DNA from: Acorus gramineus
Taxonomy: Eukaryota; Streptophyta; Magnoliopsida; Acorales; Acoraceae
DNA length: 64,000 bases
Reading direction: 5' to 3'
Assembly: GCA_030737835.1 (NCBI GenBank)
Contig: CM060855.1
Span: 13,542,114 to 13,606,113 of the forward strand
A program made the position numbers and the translations under genes. The notes under the pieces were generated by a model that was not told where the DNA came from, did no database searches, and saw only the letters and a list, made by a program, of their open reading frames with translations. Shown piece after piece: positions 11,480 through 20,779 of the stretch (position 1 is the stretch's first letter; the number at the start of each line of letters is the position of its first letter).

Positions 11480-11786
11480 CTTATGAATATATGCATTTGA
11501 AGATACATGTATATATTTGTGGATGACCACACAATAAATAGATTCATCTTGGTATAATGTGCCATATTAAAATTGTAATTCATGCATTTGTGTATGCATT
11601 TATCTTGGTGTGTATTTTGGGTTTTCTATCATTATGGTTGTGAACTATAAATATAGGGCTTGTGTAACATGAACAAAATCAATGAGAAGAGATGGAAAAG
11701 AAAAGACAAGTTCTTGAAGAACAATACTTTTTCTTATGCTCAAATATCTCTTGTGTTTTTCCCTTTCTCTTTTCTTTTATAACACA
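11480..11786 (+). repeat. 3' LTR of the copia element
   Basis: Matches the 5' LTR on both sides of the hAT insertion and ends in CA just before the CATAT duplication. It keeps a TATAAATA box (about 11646-11655) and the uninterrupted hAT target GTGTATTTTGGGTTT. It lacks ~150 bases present in the 5' copy. Confidence 0.8.
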
Positions 11787-11800
11787 CATATACTTTTTAA

Positions 11801-12078
11801 GGGGTTTTTTAGTTTTCAGTTCCTGTAAACATACTTATTTAATGATCGATTCCTCATTTCTTCATATTTTTGTTTTAGTCCCCAGATTTAAAGGATATGT
11901 TCCTTTTTAGTCCCTCACAGGGACTAAAAAGAAAATCAAATAATTTAGGGATGGGTCCCTCCCAGGGACTAAAAAGGAACATATCTTTTAAATCCGGGGA
12001 CTAAAACCAAAATATGAAGAATTGAGGGATCGATCACTAAATCATATGGTTTATGGGGAGTTAAAAATAAAAAACTCA
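11801..12078. mobile_element. Foldback MITE with ~125-bp arms
   Basis: The left arm and the complement of the right arm match almost throughout, for example CTTCATATTTT.GTTTTAGTC and GATATGTTCCTTTTTAGTCC. The flanks TTTTTAA/TTTTTAA suggest an imperfect target duplication. Its text is related to the Mutator-like MITE at 58227-58683. A transcript would fold into one long hairpin. Confidence 0.75.
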
Positions 12079-12798
12079 ATTTTTAATAAATTGATATCCT
12101 TTTAGCTTAACAAAAAGAAAGAAAAAAATTTGGTGTAAGCCATCATGGTCATTGTTACCTTACCGCATGACTAGTACATTACATAGCAGTGATACACTCG
12201 GTCTATTTTGCAGCTCATTTTACAGTCTTGTATACTATGACATCATGGTATATACTGCATTATCATAGTACATGGAGTTCTATCATAATATATGGAGTAA
12301 TTTTTTTTTTCATTTTTTCAAAGTAAAAAAAAATACACAACTTTATCTCAATATATATATACACCGCATGCTCTTCAATAGAGTAATATATGATTTAAAA
12401 AAAAATGGTGTAGATTGTAAATGAAGTTACAATGGGGGCTGGATGTATCAATTTCTGTACATCAAAGGACCCCCTGGAGTCAATAGGACAATTGCTATAC
12501 AACCTTTTTATACTGTCTTGCAATCCACCAAGATTGGCAGGAAAAAAAAACGACGAGTTTGTGAATTCTCAAGGAGTTCTGAACATGCATTTGTTTGAGA
12601 AACTCGAGCAAATTAAAGAAAGTAATGATACCTGAATTATGCTACAGAGCCTGTATATCCTCAACAATATGTGATGAAGGAAAACAGGTTCTATGGAGTT
12701 CCCTTGCAGTAGTCAAATAAGCACATCGGACTCGATGCATATACTTCATGGGTTATGTTGGAAAAGTTGCAAATGAAGTCGAAAATTGGGTGTCTTTG
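12079..12798. other. Intergenic, AT-rich, with a possible gene-derived fragment
   Basis: Bases 12160-12320 are related to the repeats at 46430-46620 (shared TTTTACAGTCTTGTATACTATG-like text). Bases 12430-12790 are less AT-rich and could be a fragment of a coding sequence or an older retroelement, but all frames are broken and I do not recognise the parent. Confidence 0.35.
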
Positions 12799-13391
12799 TG
12801 ATGCAGCACGATCATGGACCGTTCGATTGACATTGAGGACCATCAAATGAACGATTATAGATGATTTACAATTTTTATTATTTTTACTATTTTTTACAGT
12901 TTTAGAGTTTGTTAGGATTTATTTTATTTGTTTAAATTACTATATTTAAATTTGAATTTCAAATAATTATTTGAATTCGGATTTGAATATTAGTTAGGAT
13001 AGATATGAAGTTTGTTTGTGATTTATTAATTAGGATTAGATATGAATTTGTTTGTGATTTTCAGATTTAGAAAATCTGTTAAAATCGTATTTAACAGATT
13101 TAGATAAGCAGTTAAGATCCTAATCTTTTAAGGATTTTTTGCCCTATTTCTATAAATAGACTTGTAAATCATATTATGAATTTAGATTTTGATAAATATA
13201 ATTTTATTTTCTCTACTGTATTTTTGTGATCCTAGGAGGATCGTTTCTGGTATTCTTAGGAATCAACAGATTCGTTGAAGCCCATCGTCCTGGTATTCAT
13301 CGCGAATCAACAACGTCGTTGAAGCCTGCAGATCTCGCATCCGTGAAGGTTGATCGGGTCAGTAGAAGAGCGTGATCCTCACGTTGCATCA
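12799..13391 (+). repeat. 5' LTR (593 bp) of the non-autonomous element
   Basis: Begins TG, ends CA. A TATAAATAGA box at 13151-13160 marks the likely RNA start region. The copy is ~28 bp longer than the 3' LTR because of small indels, while the two remain clearly alignable end to end. Confidence 0.9.
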
Positions 13392-13466
13392 GTTGGTATC
13401 AGAGCTTGTGTTGATCTTCGGTGCATCGTTCTAAAAAAAAGGAAAGGAGAGAGAGAGAGAGAGAAC

Positions 13467-13916
13467 ATGCTGCCGAGAAGACGTCCTCTTAGCAACGCCT
13501 ACGACCGTGAGGAGCACCAACAAGCCATCGCAGCAGTTAACAGGCGCATGGACGAAAAATTTGAAGCACTCACACAACAGATGGAGGTGGTGATGGCGTT
13601 TATACTACGTCAGGATCGATCTCCAACTCCACGGCCACGATCACTAGCCCCACGATCGCCAACCATACGATATATGGCGGATGATTCTATTGATGGTGAT
13701 TTCGCGAATCCGTTCGAAGAGATGATCCGTCCATCTATCTTTAATGAAGATGAAGATCAAGAGATTGAAGAGGCAAAACCTATCTTTGATGAAGATGAAG
13801 AGATTGAAGTGGAGAACTTTCCACCTATCTATGATGAAGAGATTGAAGATGCGAGACTTCCACAAATCTTTTATGCAGAGATTGAGGAAACAGACCTTCC
13901 ACCTGTCTTTCAATGA
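13467..13916 (+). CDS. Gag-like leader protein with acidic repeats
   Basis: 149 residues from the ATG at 13467, which follows a GA-rich leader; an upstream in-frame ATG at 13350 lies inside the LTR and is less likely. Residues 1-50 (MLPRRRPLSNAYDREEHQQA...) are basic then helical, like the N-terminus of plant gypsy gag. From ~90 to the end the protein is acidic and made of degenerate 15-18-residue repeats of the form (L/F)PP(I/V)(F/Y)DEEIE. No zinc knuckle (CCHC) is present. The frame ends at a TGA, and a +1 frame continues with similar composition, so a frameshift is possible. Confidence 0.6.
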   Translation: MLPRRRPLSNAYDREEHQQAIAAVNRRMDEKFEALTQQMEVVMAFILRQDRSPTPRPRSLAPRSPTIRYMADDSIDGDFANPFEEMIRPSIFNEDEDQEIEEAKPIFDEDEEIEVENFPPIYDEEIEDARLPQIFYAEIEETDLPPVFQ

Positions 13917-14189
13917 AGAGATGGAGGAGATGGAGTCCAAGAGTTCTGCTGAAATATTTGGTAACAATGATCACTTCCTGTCTTTCTCTACTGCCTCTCA
14001 TCATAGCTTTTCCGCCACCAAAATCATTAACACGTGACTGGAGCTTCATCTAAATCTTTCCCGCTAGACTCCTTTCAAGTCACTCATACCTCTTCACCAT
14101 CGAAAAAGCTATCACATTAAACATTTAACCCACTCTACCATCATTTTGTTGATTCATTCTTTCCATCCTTCATTTTTCCTCATCCACCA

Positions 14190-14368
14190 CTCCTTCTCAA
14201 GAACTTACTTGAAAGCTGGATTCATGAGCATTGGTCCGATTGGATGGATGTGATGCGGCATCCTAAAAAATTTGTTGTTCATAAGAAATTCATATATGAA
14301 GTTCAGGGTGACAGTTCTATCGATGAGGATTTAAATTCGAGGACAAATTCTCTTAAACCTGGGGAGAA
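14190..14368 (+). pseudogene. C-terminal remnant of a gypsy-type polyprotein plus polypurine tract
   Basis: A short frame ends with EDLNSRTNSLKPGENDT, the typical tail of plant Ty3/gypsy pol just before the 3' LTR. The coding text runs straight into GGGGAGAA and the LTR start. Everything between gag and this tail is missing, which shows the element arose by internal deletion. Confidence 0.6.
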
Positions 14369-14933
14369 TGATACAGCACGATCATGGACTGTTCGATTGG
14401 CATTGAGGACTATCAAATGGACAATTATAGATGTTTTACAATTTTTATTATTTTTACTATTTTTGGCAGTTTTAGAGTTTGTTAGGATTCATTTTATTTG
14501 TTTAAGTTACTATATTTAGATTTGAATTTCAAATAATTATTTGAATTCGAATTTGAATATTAGTTAAGATAGATATAAAGTTTGTTTGTGATTTGTTGGT
14601 TAGGATTAAATATGAATTTGTTTGTGATTTTCAGATTTAGAAAATCTGTTAAAATCCTATTTAACAGATTTAGATAAAAAGTTAAGATCCTAATCTGTTA
14701 ATGATTCTCTGCCCTATAAATAGAATTGTAAATCATATTATGAATTCAGATTTTGATCAATATAATTTTATTTTTTCTACTGTATTTTTGTGATCCTAGG
14801 AGGATTGTCAAACATATAGATTTCCATCATTTCTGGTATTCTTAGGAATCAACAGACTCGTTGAAGCCTGTAGATCTCGCATCCCTGAAGGTTGATCAGG
14901 TCAGCAGAAGAGCGTGATCCTCACGTTGCATCA
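14369..14933 (+). repeat. 3' LTR (565 bp) of the non-autonomous element
   Basis: Matches the 5' LTR along its length, with the same TG...CA ends. It contains the short insertion GTCAAACATATAGATTTCCATC (about 14807-14828) and lacks a stretch present in the 5' LTR near 13270-13310. Confidence 0.9.
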
Positions 14934-14938
14934 CTTTG

Positions 14939-15560
14939 ACACACATAACAAGTATGCTTTCTTTAAAGCATGATTTGCTCCAATTCGAAGAAGAGTTGCT
15001 ACAGGGATTCGATGCAAATCGCTTCGGATACAATAAAACCTCGTGGCATTGCGTTCAATAAAACGATAAATCCACAAAGACCTTCTCATAGTATTTGACC
15101 TTTGGTAGAAAGTGAAAGGATTGTATGAATGGAGAAGAGTTGGTGTGAAAAGAGGGCTTCTCAACACTTGGGAGAGAGAGGATCATATGGCTCAGGAGGA
15201 CTTGAGATGGAGAGGAGTTTGTGTATGATTCTGATGATTGGATTGTGAAGTTTGTCCTCCTATTTATAGCATTTTAAGAGATTCTTCGACAACTCCTTAA
15301 CACCCCTTTGACTTTCTCTGAAAAGTCACTTCAACTACCTTCTTAAGACACTTAAAGGGGTGTCTCAACAGACATCTCAATGGGTGTCTTAACCACCATC
15401 TCAACAATCTTTCTCAATGGATCTCTCAAATAGCTGTAAAGATATTAAATACTATTTTTTTTTTTCAATAGGGGACTAAAGGTGCCCCTCACAATATATC
15501 ATATTAAATTATATTTAATAAACACGCATCTGATTTTTTAACATGTTATACCCTCTGGAT
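14939..15560 (-). repeat. Possible LTR-like fragment, minus strand
   Basis: On the minus strand a GCTATAAATAGGAGG box (about 15262-15276) is followed by a CT-rich leader and moderately GC-rich text, as in a retrotransposon promoter region. The non-autonomous LTR element inserted next to it. No partner LTR or ends are visible, so the assignment is weak. A GTGTCT(C/T)AAC phrase is repeated at 15358-15400. Confidence 0.3.
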
Positions 15561-15999
15561 CTAGTAAATTTAATGTATAGTAGAATTGTTTTTGCTTCTA
15601 CCCCAGGCTATGATTGAAAACCACACCCAAGCATTCAAAATGAAGATGCCTCAATAACCACAAATGCAATACCCACTTTTCGCAAATTCATACTAATGCT
15701 CCCATCCGGTAAGACAAACACGTCTTAGTAATATGAGATAACACATATCATTATGCTATCCATCAATCTAAACATGTAAGAGAGTAATATAAGTATGTGA
15801 AAGAGGTTTGAGTCATTACAATGCCTCTATCTGTGTCTCTCAAATCTATTAGCATGCCCCTTTTGTTCACACCCCTTATGTTTTGAATATCTGATTTAGA
15901 AGCCCCAAATACTAATCCTCTAAATGAATTCATTAGCCCGTCACTTTTTTATTTTCTCTTACAAAAAAACCTAACATAGATAGAATCTCTCACACTTCA
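15561..15999. other. Intergenic sequence, nothing recognised
   Basis: AT-rich, no open frame of useful length, no terminal repeats found. Confidence 0.4.
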
Positions 16000-16231
16000 G
16001 CTCGCAAAGAACCACACGGCCTCCCCCGTCTCTTAGGTCTGCACGAGCCACCTCAATCTCCTCGGGATTTACGTATGCAGCGATAATGGTATTGTAGGCG
16101 ATGGTGTTGTACGGAGGCTAGACCTCTAGAAGGATCTCCATCACTGACCCTGGCTGGATGGGTTCGAACTTGATGCAGGTGTTGACAAGGATGTTGAAGC
16201 TTGAAGAGGTCACCCTCTCGAAAGAGCGTGC
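16000..16231 (-). pseudogene. PPR-protein gene fragment
   Basis: Minus-strand translation gives two pentatricopeptide-like helices, SFNILVNTCIK and IAYNTIIAAYV, about 35-40 residues apart, with a TAG stop in frame between them. GC content is clearly above that of the flanks, as expected for a coding relic. PPR proteins bind organelle RNA; this piece is far too short and is interrupted. It lies ~335 bp downstream of the neighbouring minus-strand gene and could have been carried in by a transposon. Confidence 0.5.
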
Positions 16232-16565
16232 AAATCAGAAAAAATTAAATAGATTTCAAATCACATATCCATTAAAACTTATAAACATGTTGAGGGGCAC
16301 AAATAGTGACACCCAAAACATTTAATTTCTCAAAATTAAAAATTATATATAATTTGCATATTTAAAAAAATTAGATTTTATTATGTAATAAAGTTTTGTA
16401 AAGTAAATATGGGATTTCAGCCTTCTAATATATATTTCTTTAAACGACTTTTTGGTTATAATGAAACATATATTACAATGCACGAATGTTTTTTTGCATA
16501 AAACAAATAAAACGCATACATTCATCATCATTTAATGACCAATTAGAGACCCTCGAAACACCCTT

Positions 16566-19112
16566 TTAAATTTTGTCTTCACCGATGTTTCTCTTGTCAA
16601 TGATGGCCACTGTTGACGTCACTTCGATAACAATGGGCTCCTCCAAATCTGCCGACTGTTCCTTGTCGCATGGTTTTACTGTAAACAAATTTTAAAAAAA
16701 CATTATATTATTGAGCATTTGATTATTGGAAAAAGTTTAGTTGCATGATTGAGCAGTTTTTGCGTTTGCATTAAACTGTTTCTGCAATCGTGCAACTAAA
16801 CAGTTTTATTGTATCAACTTCTTGTAGACATATTTAAAACAAATAGTGTTCAAAAGCTGCAATTTTCAAAAATTGAAAGGGGGGGTGAGCTACATGCGAA
16901 TCAATTTGAAAACTCAGATTCTTACAGAATTAGTTTTGTAATCATGTAATCAAACACACCCTTAAAATGTGAAATCAAACTTTAACAGTAGTGAATATGT
17001 ATATATAGAAGCTACAACTGGATTAATTTTAAAAAAGCGTTGTAACAATTACTCTGTCCAACGAGATATATGAGGTAAATATAATTTATTTATTTATATT
17101 TGTTAAAAATAAATATATTTAATTCGTAATGAAGCAATATATATTTTTTATTAAAATATATATTTTATTAAATAAAATTTATAATTTAAAAAAAAATTAA
17201 TTTAAACATGTCCGTACTGCATGTGAGATCGTCCCTAACATTATTCATTTAGAAATGAACAGATAAACAAAATGCAAGTCAGTTGGGTAATCAAATACGA
17301 TAAAGAGCCGGTCAAAGAAGAGTAGGAGCCATTGTAATTATCCACAAACTCAAGTCAGTTCGGATTAAAAAAGAAAACTATAGTGAAAACTGATGCATGT
17401 TACTGATGTTATTTTGAAACATCAATCATGCTTTATGTATGTCAATTATATTTTCATTTCCATGTGCGTTTATTCTAGTTTCTTTCTGGATTAATAATGC
17501 AATAAAGAGTAGTGATAGGGATAATTTCACTGTTTATTCAATTGGTTCACCATAATGAGTCAAATAGGACTTGTTCATATTCTACCCTAACATGAACCCA
17601 AGGGAACTTGTTGGATAGGAACATTTAAACTTTATCCAAATTTATGTCCTAGAATCTACATTCGTATTCAAGTTTATTCAATGACCCACTCAAAAAAAAA
17701 AAAAAAAAAAAATAAAAAAAATCTAATACTATTCCTATTCTAATAAATTGTACTCTTGTTCTATTATTCCCATTCCCAAAACGGAAGAATATTCCTTATC
17801 CATAATAAGAACCAAATGGTTCTTGTTAGTCATGAGCTAAAATTAGTGTATTTAAATCACTTCATTTACCCGAATCGCATAGTAGACCAGTGTAAAATAT
17901 CAAAGCATACCAATTCCGAATAAAAATGAATCATAATTTAAAATATTGAACAAGCACTTTTTTTAGAAGATAAATTTAGATCATTTTTCATTTTGTGCGT
18001 GTCATCCTTGCATGTCATCTTGAATAAACGTTTTAACATCACCATTTTATAAAAAAAAAAAATTGATCAAGAAAAATAACACCAAATCAACTGGTGACCT
18101 CATTTCCGAAGAGAAAGACAGAATGAAAGCTAATTCTCAGCACAAATGTTGAATTAATTTGAAACAATAAAAAAAATCGGACAAAAAGAATTTGAAGCTA
18201 TATTTGCTTATAACTCGGGATCCAATAAGGCCTGTGTTTGATCACTACCATAAGTATCGAACAACATATCCTATGAATCAAAATACACAGCCTATAAATC
18301 GAACTGCACAGTAAATTATTGAATACATACGTCACTCTCTATGCAATTCGATTAATAAGCTGTGTAGTTTGATACTGATGATAATAATCAAAACCAAGTG
18401 TGACTGGATCCAGACAGACAGCATAAGAAGTGGTCCATGATAAAAAAAAAAAAAAATTAAACCAATATTTTTAATATATATAAAAAAAATATCTTAAAAT
18501 TCCAACACACATACCTTCTTCAACTCTTCCTTCATCAACCAACACTTTCTCCTCCAAAGGCTCCTCTTTCTTGCAATCCTCCACATTTGCCTTTGCGCCA
18601 TCCTTCGCGTTCCGCTCCAACACCTTCTCCTCCACCTCCGCCTCAGCCTTCCCTCCGTCATCCTCCCTCGTCACCACCGCCACGCGATCCGGCGAGAAGT
18701 ACTCCCCCTCCAAGTTCCCTCCCGCAACGCTCTCCTCGTCGTCCTTCCTCGACGAGAAGTACCTGTCCGGAGACTCCCTCGACACCGTCTTCTCCTCCCC
18801 TATGACGACGACGCCTCCTCCCTGATCAACTACTCCTTGCCATCCTTTGCAGCTGTCAACGCCATTGTCGCATTTCCCTTCCGTGTTCACCCTTATGTCC
18901 TTCACATCGGACAACGGGGGCTTTGTGTTCTCCGAGGCCGGCTTTTCGAGTGTCCCCTTCTTCGCTCTGTCCCCGTTGGCCGCCGCCGCCACCACCACTT
19001 CCGGAATCGGGTCCAGCTTCTTGTTCTTGGCGCCCGGCTTTCTCCGGGAGGGGCGCTGGGTCGCGGTGGTGTTGCCGGTCGCGACGTCCTGTTTGGAGCC
19101 TCCGCAACCCAT
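16566..19112 (-). CDS. N-myristoylation-motif acidic protein, two exons
   Basis: Exon 1 is 19112..18515 and ends at a GTATGT donor. Exon 2 is 16678..16566, after a TTTGTTTACAG acceptor, and ends in TAA. Exon 1 has 598 nt (phase 1), so the junction codon is G|TA and the frame continues to give 236 residues. The N-terminus MGCGGSK is a strong N-myristoylation plus Cys-palmitoylation signal, suggesting plasma-membrane attachment. A basic patch (RPSRRKPGAKNKK) follows, then an acidic, Lys/Glu-rich, probably disordered body with two similar motifs (DRYFSSRKDDEES, GEYFSPDRV). The C-terminus is EDKI. The leader is CT-rich and the context at the start is CAATGG. I recognise the MGCG.SK plant family style but no function. 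Confidence 0.75.
16679..18514 (-). other. Intron of the MGCGGSK gene, with MITE-like sequence
   Basis: 1836 bp between a GTATGT donor and a TTTACAG acceptor. Most is AT-rich. A part of it (about 18190-18450) is related to the palindromic MITE at 57575-57941, sharing CCTATAAATCGAACTGCACA and an end reading AAGTGGTCCA. The segment 16720-16970 contains TTTAGTTGCA-type inverted text but I cannot define an element. Confidence 0.6.
18190..18450. mobile_element. MITE related to the 57.6-kb foldback
   Basis: Shares GGATCCA near both ends, TATAAATCGAACTGCACA, and the terminal AAGTGGTCCA with 57575-57941. The two halves are inverted relative to each other but more diverged than in that copy. Exact ends are uncertain. 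Confidence 0.5.
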
Positions 19113-19554
19113 TGTGTATGTGTGTTTGTGAGAGAGAGAGCGCGAGAGAGAGAGATTTGTTTGGAGGGTCCAGAAACGGAGGAGGAGACTTTTGGGGGTT
19201 TCTGTGAATTAGAAAGCAACGGTTATAACTAACTTTGACGAATTCTTTTTGCTTTTAGACCGCCCATTCCAACTGGACTCTGTATATTTCTGAATTGTTT
19301 ACGCTCAATATTTTTGTACAGCTAAAATTAGGCTGCGTTTGGTTCGGCTGAATGCTGAATTTAAGTGTTGAATTATTCAGTGCTTATTGTATAAGTGCTG
19401 AATGTTTTATGCAGAATACTGTTTGGTTTAGCGGAAAATATAAGTACTTATTTAAATAAGTGTGTTTGGTTCACCACTTAATAGTAGTGCTTATTAGAAG
19501 GGTATTTTAGTCTATTTAATAAGTACTGAATGTTATTTTGATGTTTGATTGAAT

Positions 19555-19852
19555 AATTAAAAAACATGCTTATTTTTGAACTATTTCAAAAATATGAATT
19601 TGTTCCTCGAAATATATGTCCCACTTTAGAGAGTGAATATTTCATAAACTTGAATATTTAAAAAACGTGCTTATTTTTTAACTATTTGAAAAATATATTT
19701 GTTCCTCGAAATATATGTCATACTTTAAAGAGTGAATATTTCATAAACGTGAAAATTTAAAAAACATGCTTATTTTTTAACTATTTCAACAATATTGATT
19801 TGTTCCTCTAAATATATGTCCCACTTTTAAAAAGTGAATATTACACAAACTT
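19555..19852. repeat. Three ~100-bp tandem repeats
   Basis: Units beginning AAAAAACATGCTTATTTTT start near 19559, 19660 and 19759 and share TTTGTTCCTCGAAATATATG and AGTGAATATTTCATAAAC. They lie in the left subterminal region of the PIF/Harbinger-type element and may be binding sites or simple amplification. Confidence 0.85.
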
Positions 19853-20551
19853 AAACCCAATAGTAATCAGATGGCTACAAATCATTTCATTCTACAATTC
19901 AAGCACTGGTCATTTTATTTTTTTTCCTATCGATAAACATAGAAATACACTTCACCATATTATATCCAAACATTAATAAAAATTCAAGCCATATAATGAA
20001 AACATGAAATTTACAAATCTATCAATGAATTTGATATCCTAAATCATAAATCACCATAATTGAATCACTTGGAAAGTCTCCCAATTATCACAAAACAATA
20101 GTGTCTCCAATAACAGTAGCATGTTATCATCATTTCTGATGTTCAAGAGTTGCATTAACAGAAGAGAACTAAAGATTTCAAAAAGCTACAGCAAAATTTA
20201 TTAATCTCATGGGCTTCATCTTTTCCATTGTAATGCCAGAAATCATTGTTTAAGCAGCAATCCATCAATCATGCCGTGTTCCCTGAATATCATCTTCTCT
20301 AAAAAGCTAGTACCTGAGTAAACACAACAGAAAAATCAATGTTATCAGAATCACATTATTTCATATGATGTTAAAAATGGAAACACCCTCAATAAGAAAT
20401 GATAGTTTCAGAACAAAAAACCATTGGTTTTATTACATTGGTTCAAACATATCAATACCAGTAAACAAAGAGAAACTTCAATAACGTTTACATTAGATAA
20501 AGGGCATAGATCGACAAAAGAGCTTAAATAATCAAAGTATAGCAAATCATT

Positions 20552-20779
20552 TTAAATAATATTTTTAACCATATTTGTCTGGCAAGGCACCTGAAAAACC
20601 ATCATTGGAACCCAAAAAATCATCGTCTGCTTGTTAAATTCCACTCTCACTTTAGCCCATGCTGATGTTTTCAGGTTGGCGGCAGGCCGACCACCTAATT
20701 TGATTTGTTCTAGACATAAATCAATGAACTTTTTTTTCATTTCGGGAGTCCATACTGCCCTTCCAGCTTGGGCATCCAT
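20552..20779 (-). pseudogene. Myb/SANT-like protein remnant of a Harbinger element
   Basis: 75-residue frame starting MDAQAGRAVWTPEMKKKF. Residues ~10-50 match the start of the Myb/SANT-like domain encoded by plant PIF/Harbinger elements and by domesticated relatives (W-T-x-E-M, FIDLCLEQI, W..V...F). After residue ~50 the domain breaks off. In the +1 frame the sequence continues as DDDFLGSNDGFSGALPDKYG then a stop, so a deletion or frameshift, or an unrecognised splice, has joined two parts. In the family this protein binds transposon ends and helps import the transposase. Confidence 0.6.

Larger units (their letters stand above)
1684..11786 (+). mobile_element. Decayed Ty1/copia LTR retrotransposon carrying four nested insertions
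   Basis: The element is bounded by two diverged LTRs (1684 to ~4434 with an insertion; ~11480-11786) and by a perfect 5-bp target duplication, CATAT, at 1679-1683 and 11787-11791. The order of coding remnants (integrase-RT linker, reverse transcriptase, RNase H tail) is that of Ty1/copia on the plus strand. Every frame is broken by stops and frameshifts, so it is not autonomous. Insertions by class are hAT in the 5' LTR (1975-4248), Helitron (5064-6775), Tourist-like MITE (6938-7269) and SINE (8815-9032). The number of insertions and the LTR divergence suggest an old copy. Confidence 0.85.
12799..14933 (+). mobile_element. Non-autonomous LTR retrotransposon, structurally complete
   Basis: Two similar LTRs (12799-13391, 14369-14933) start TGAT.CAGCACGATCATGG and end CACGTTGCATCA. 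The 5-bp target duplication CTTTG is perfect (12794-12798 and 14934-14938). The primer-binding site TGGTATCAGAGC (13394-13405), complementary to initiator tRNA-Met, follows the 5' LTR, and a polypurine tract GGGGAGAA lies directly before the 3' LTR. The ~980-bp interior holds a short gag-like frame and the tail of a Ty3/gypsy-type polyprotein, with protease, RT, RNase H and integrase absent. It must have moved using enzymes from a relative. Confidence 0.92.

Noticed and set aside
12432..12635. Fragment with a GPPGV phrase in one frame, resembling a nucleotide-binding loop
   Set aside because: The surrounding residues do not fit a P-loop protein and the frame breaks at once; treated as chance.
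18571..19232. Several plus-strand and alternative minus-strand frames over the MGCGGSK exon
   Set aside because: All are shadows of one GC-rich exon; only the minus frame from 19112 has the acylation motif, a good start context and a splice partner.
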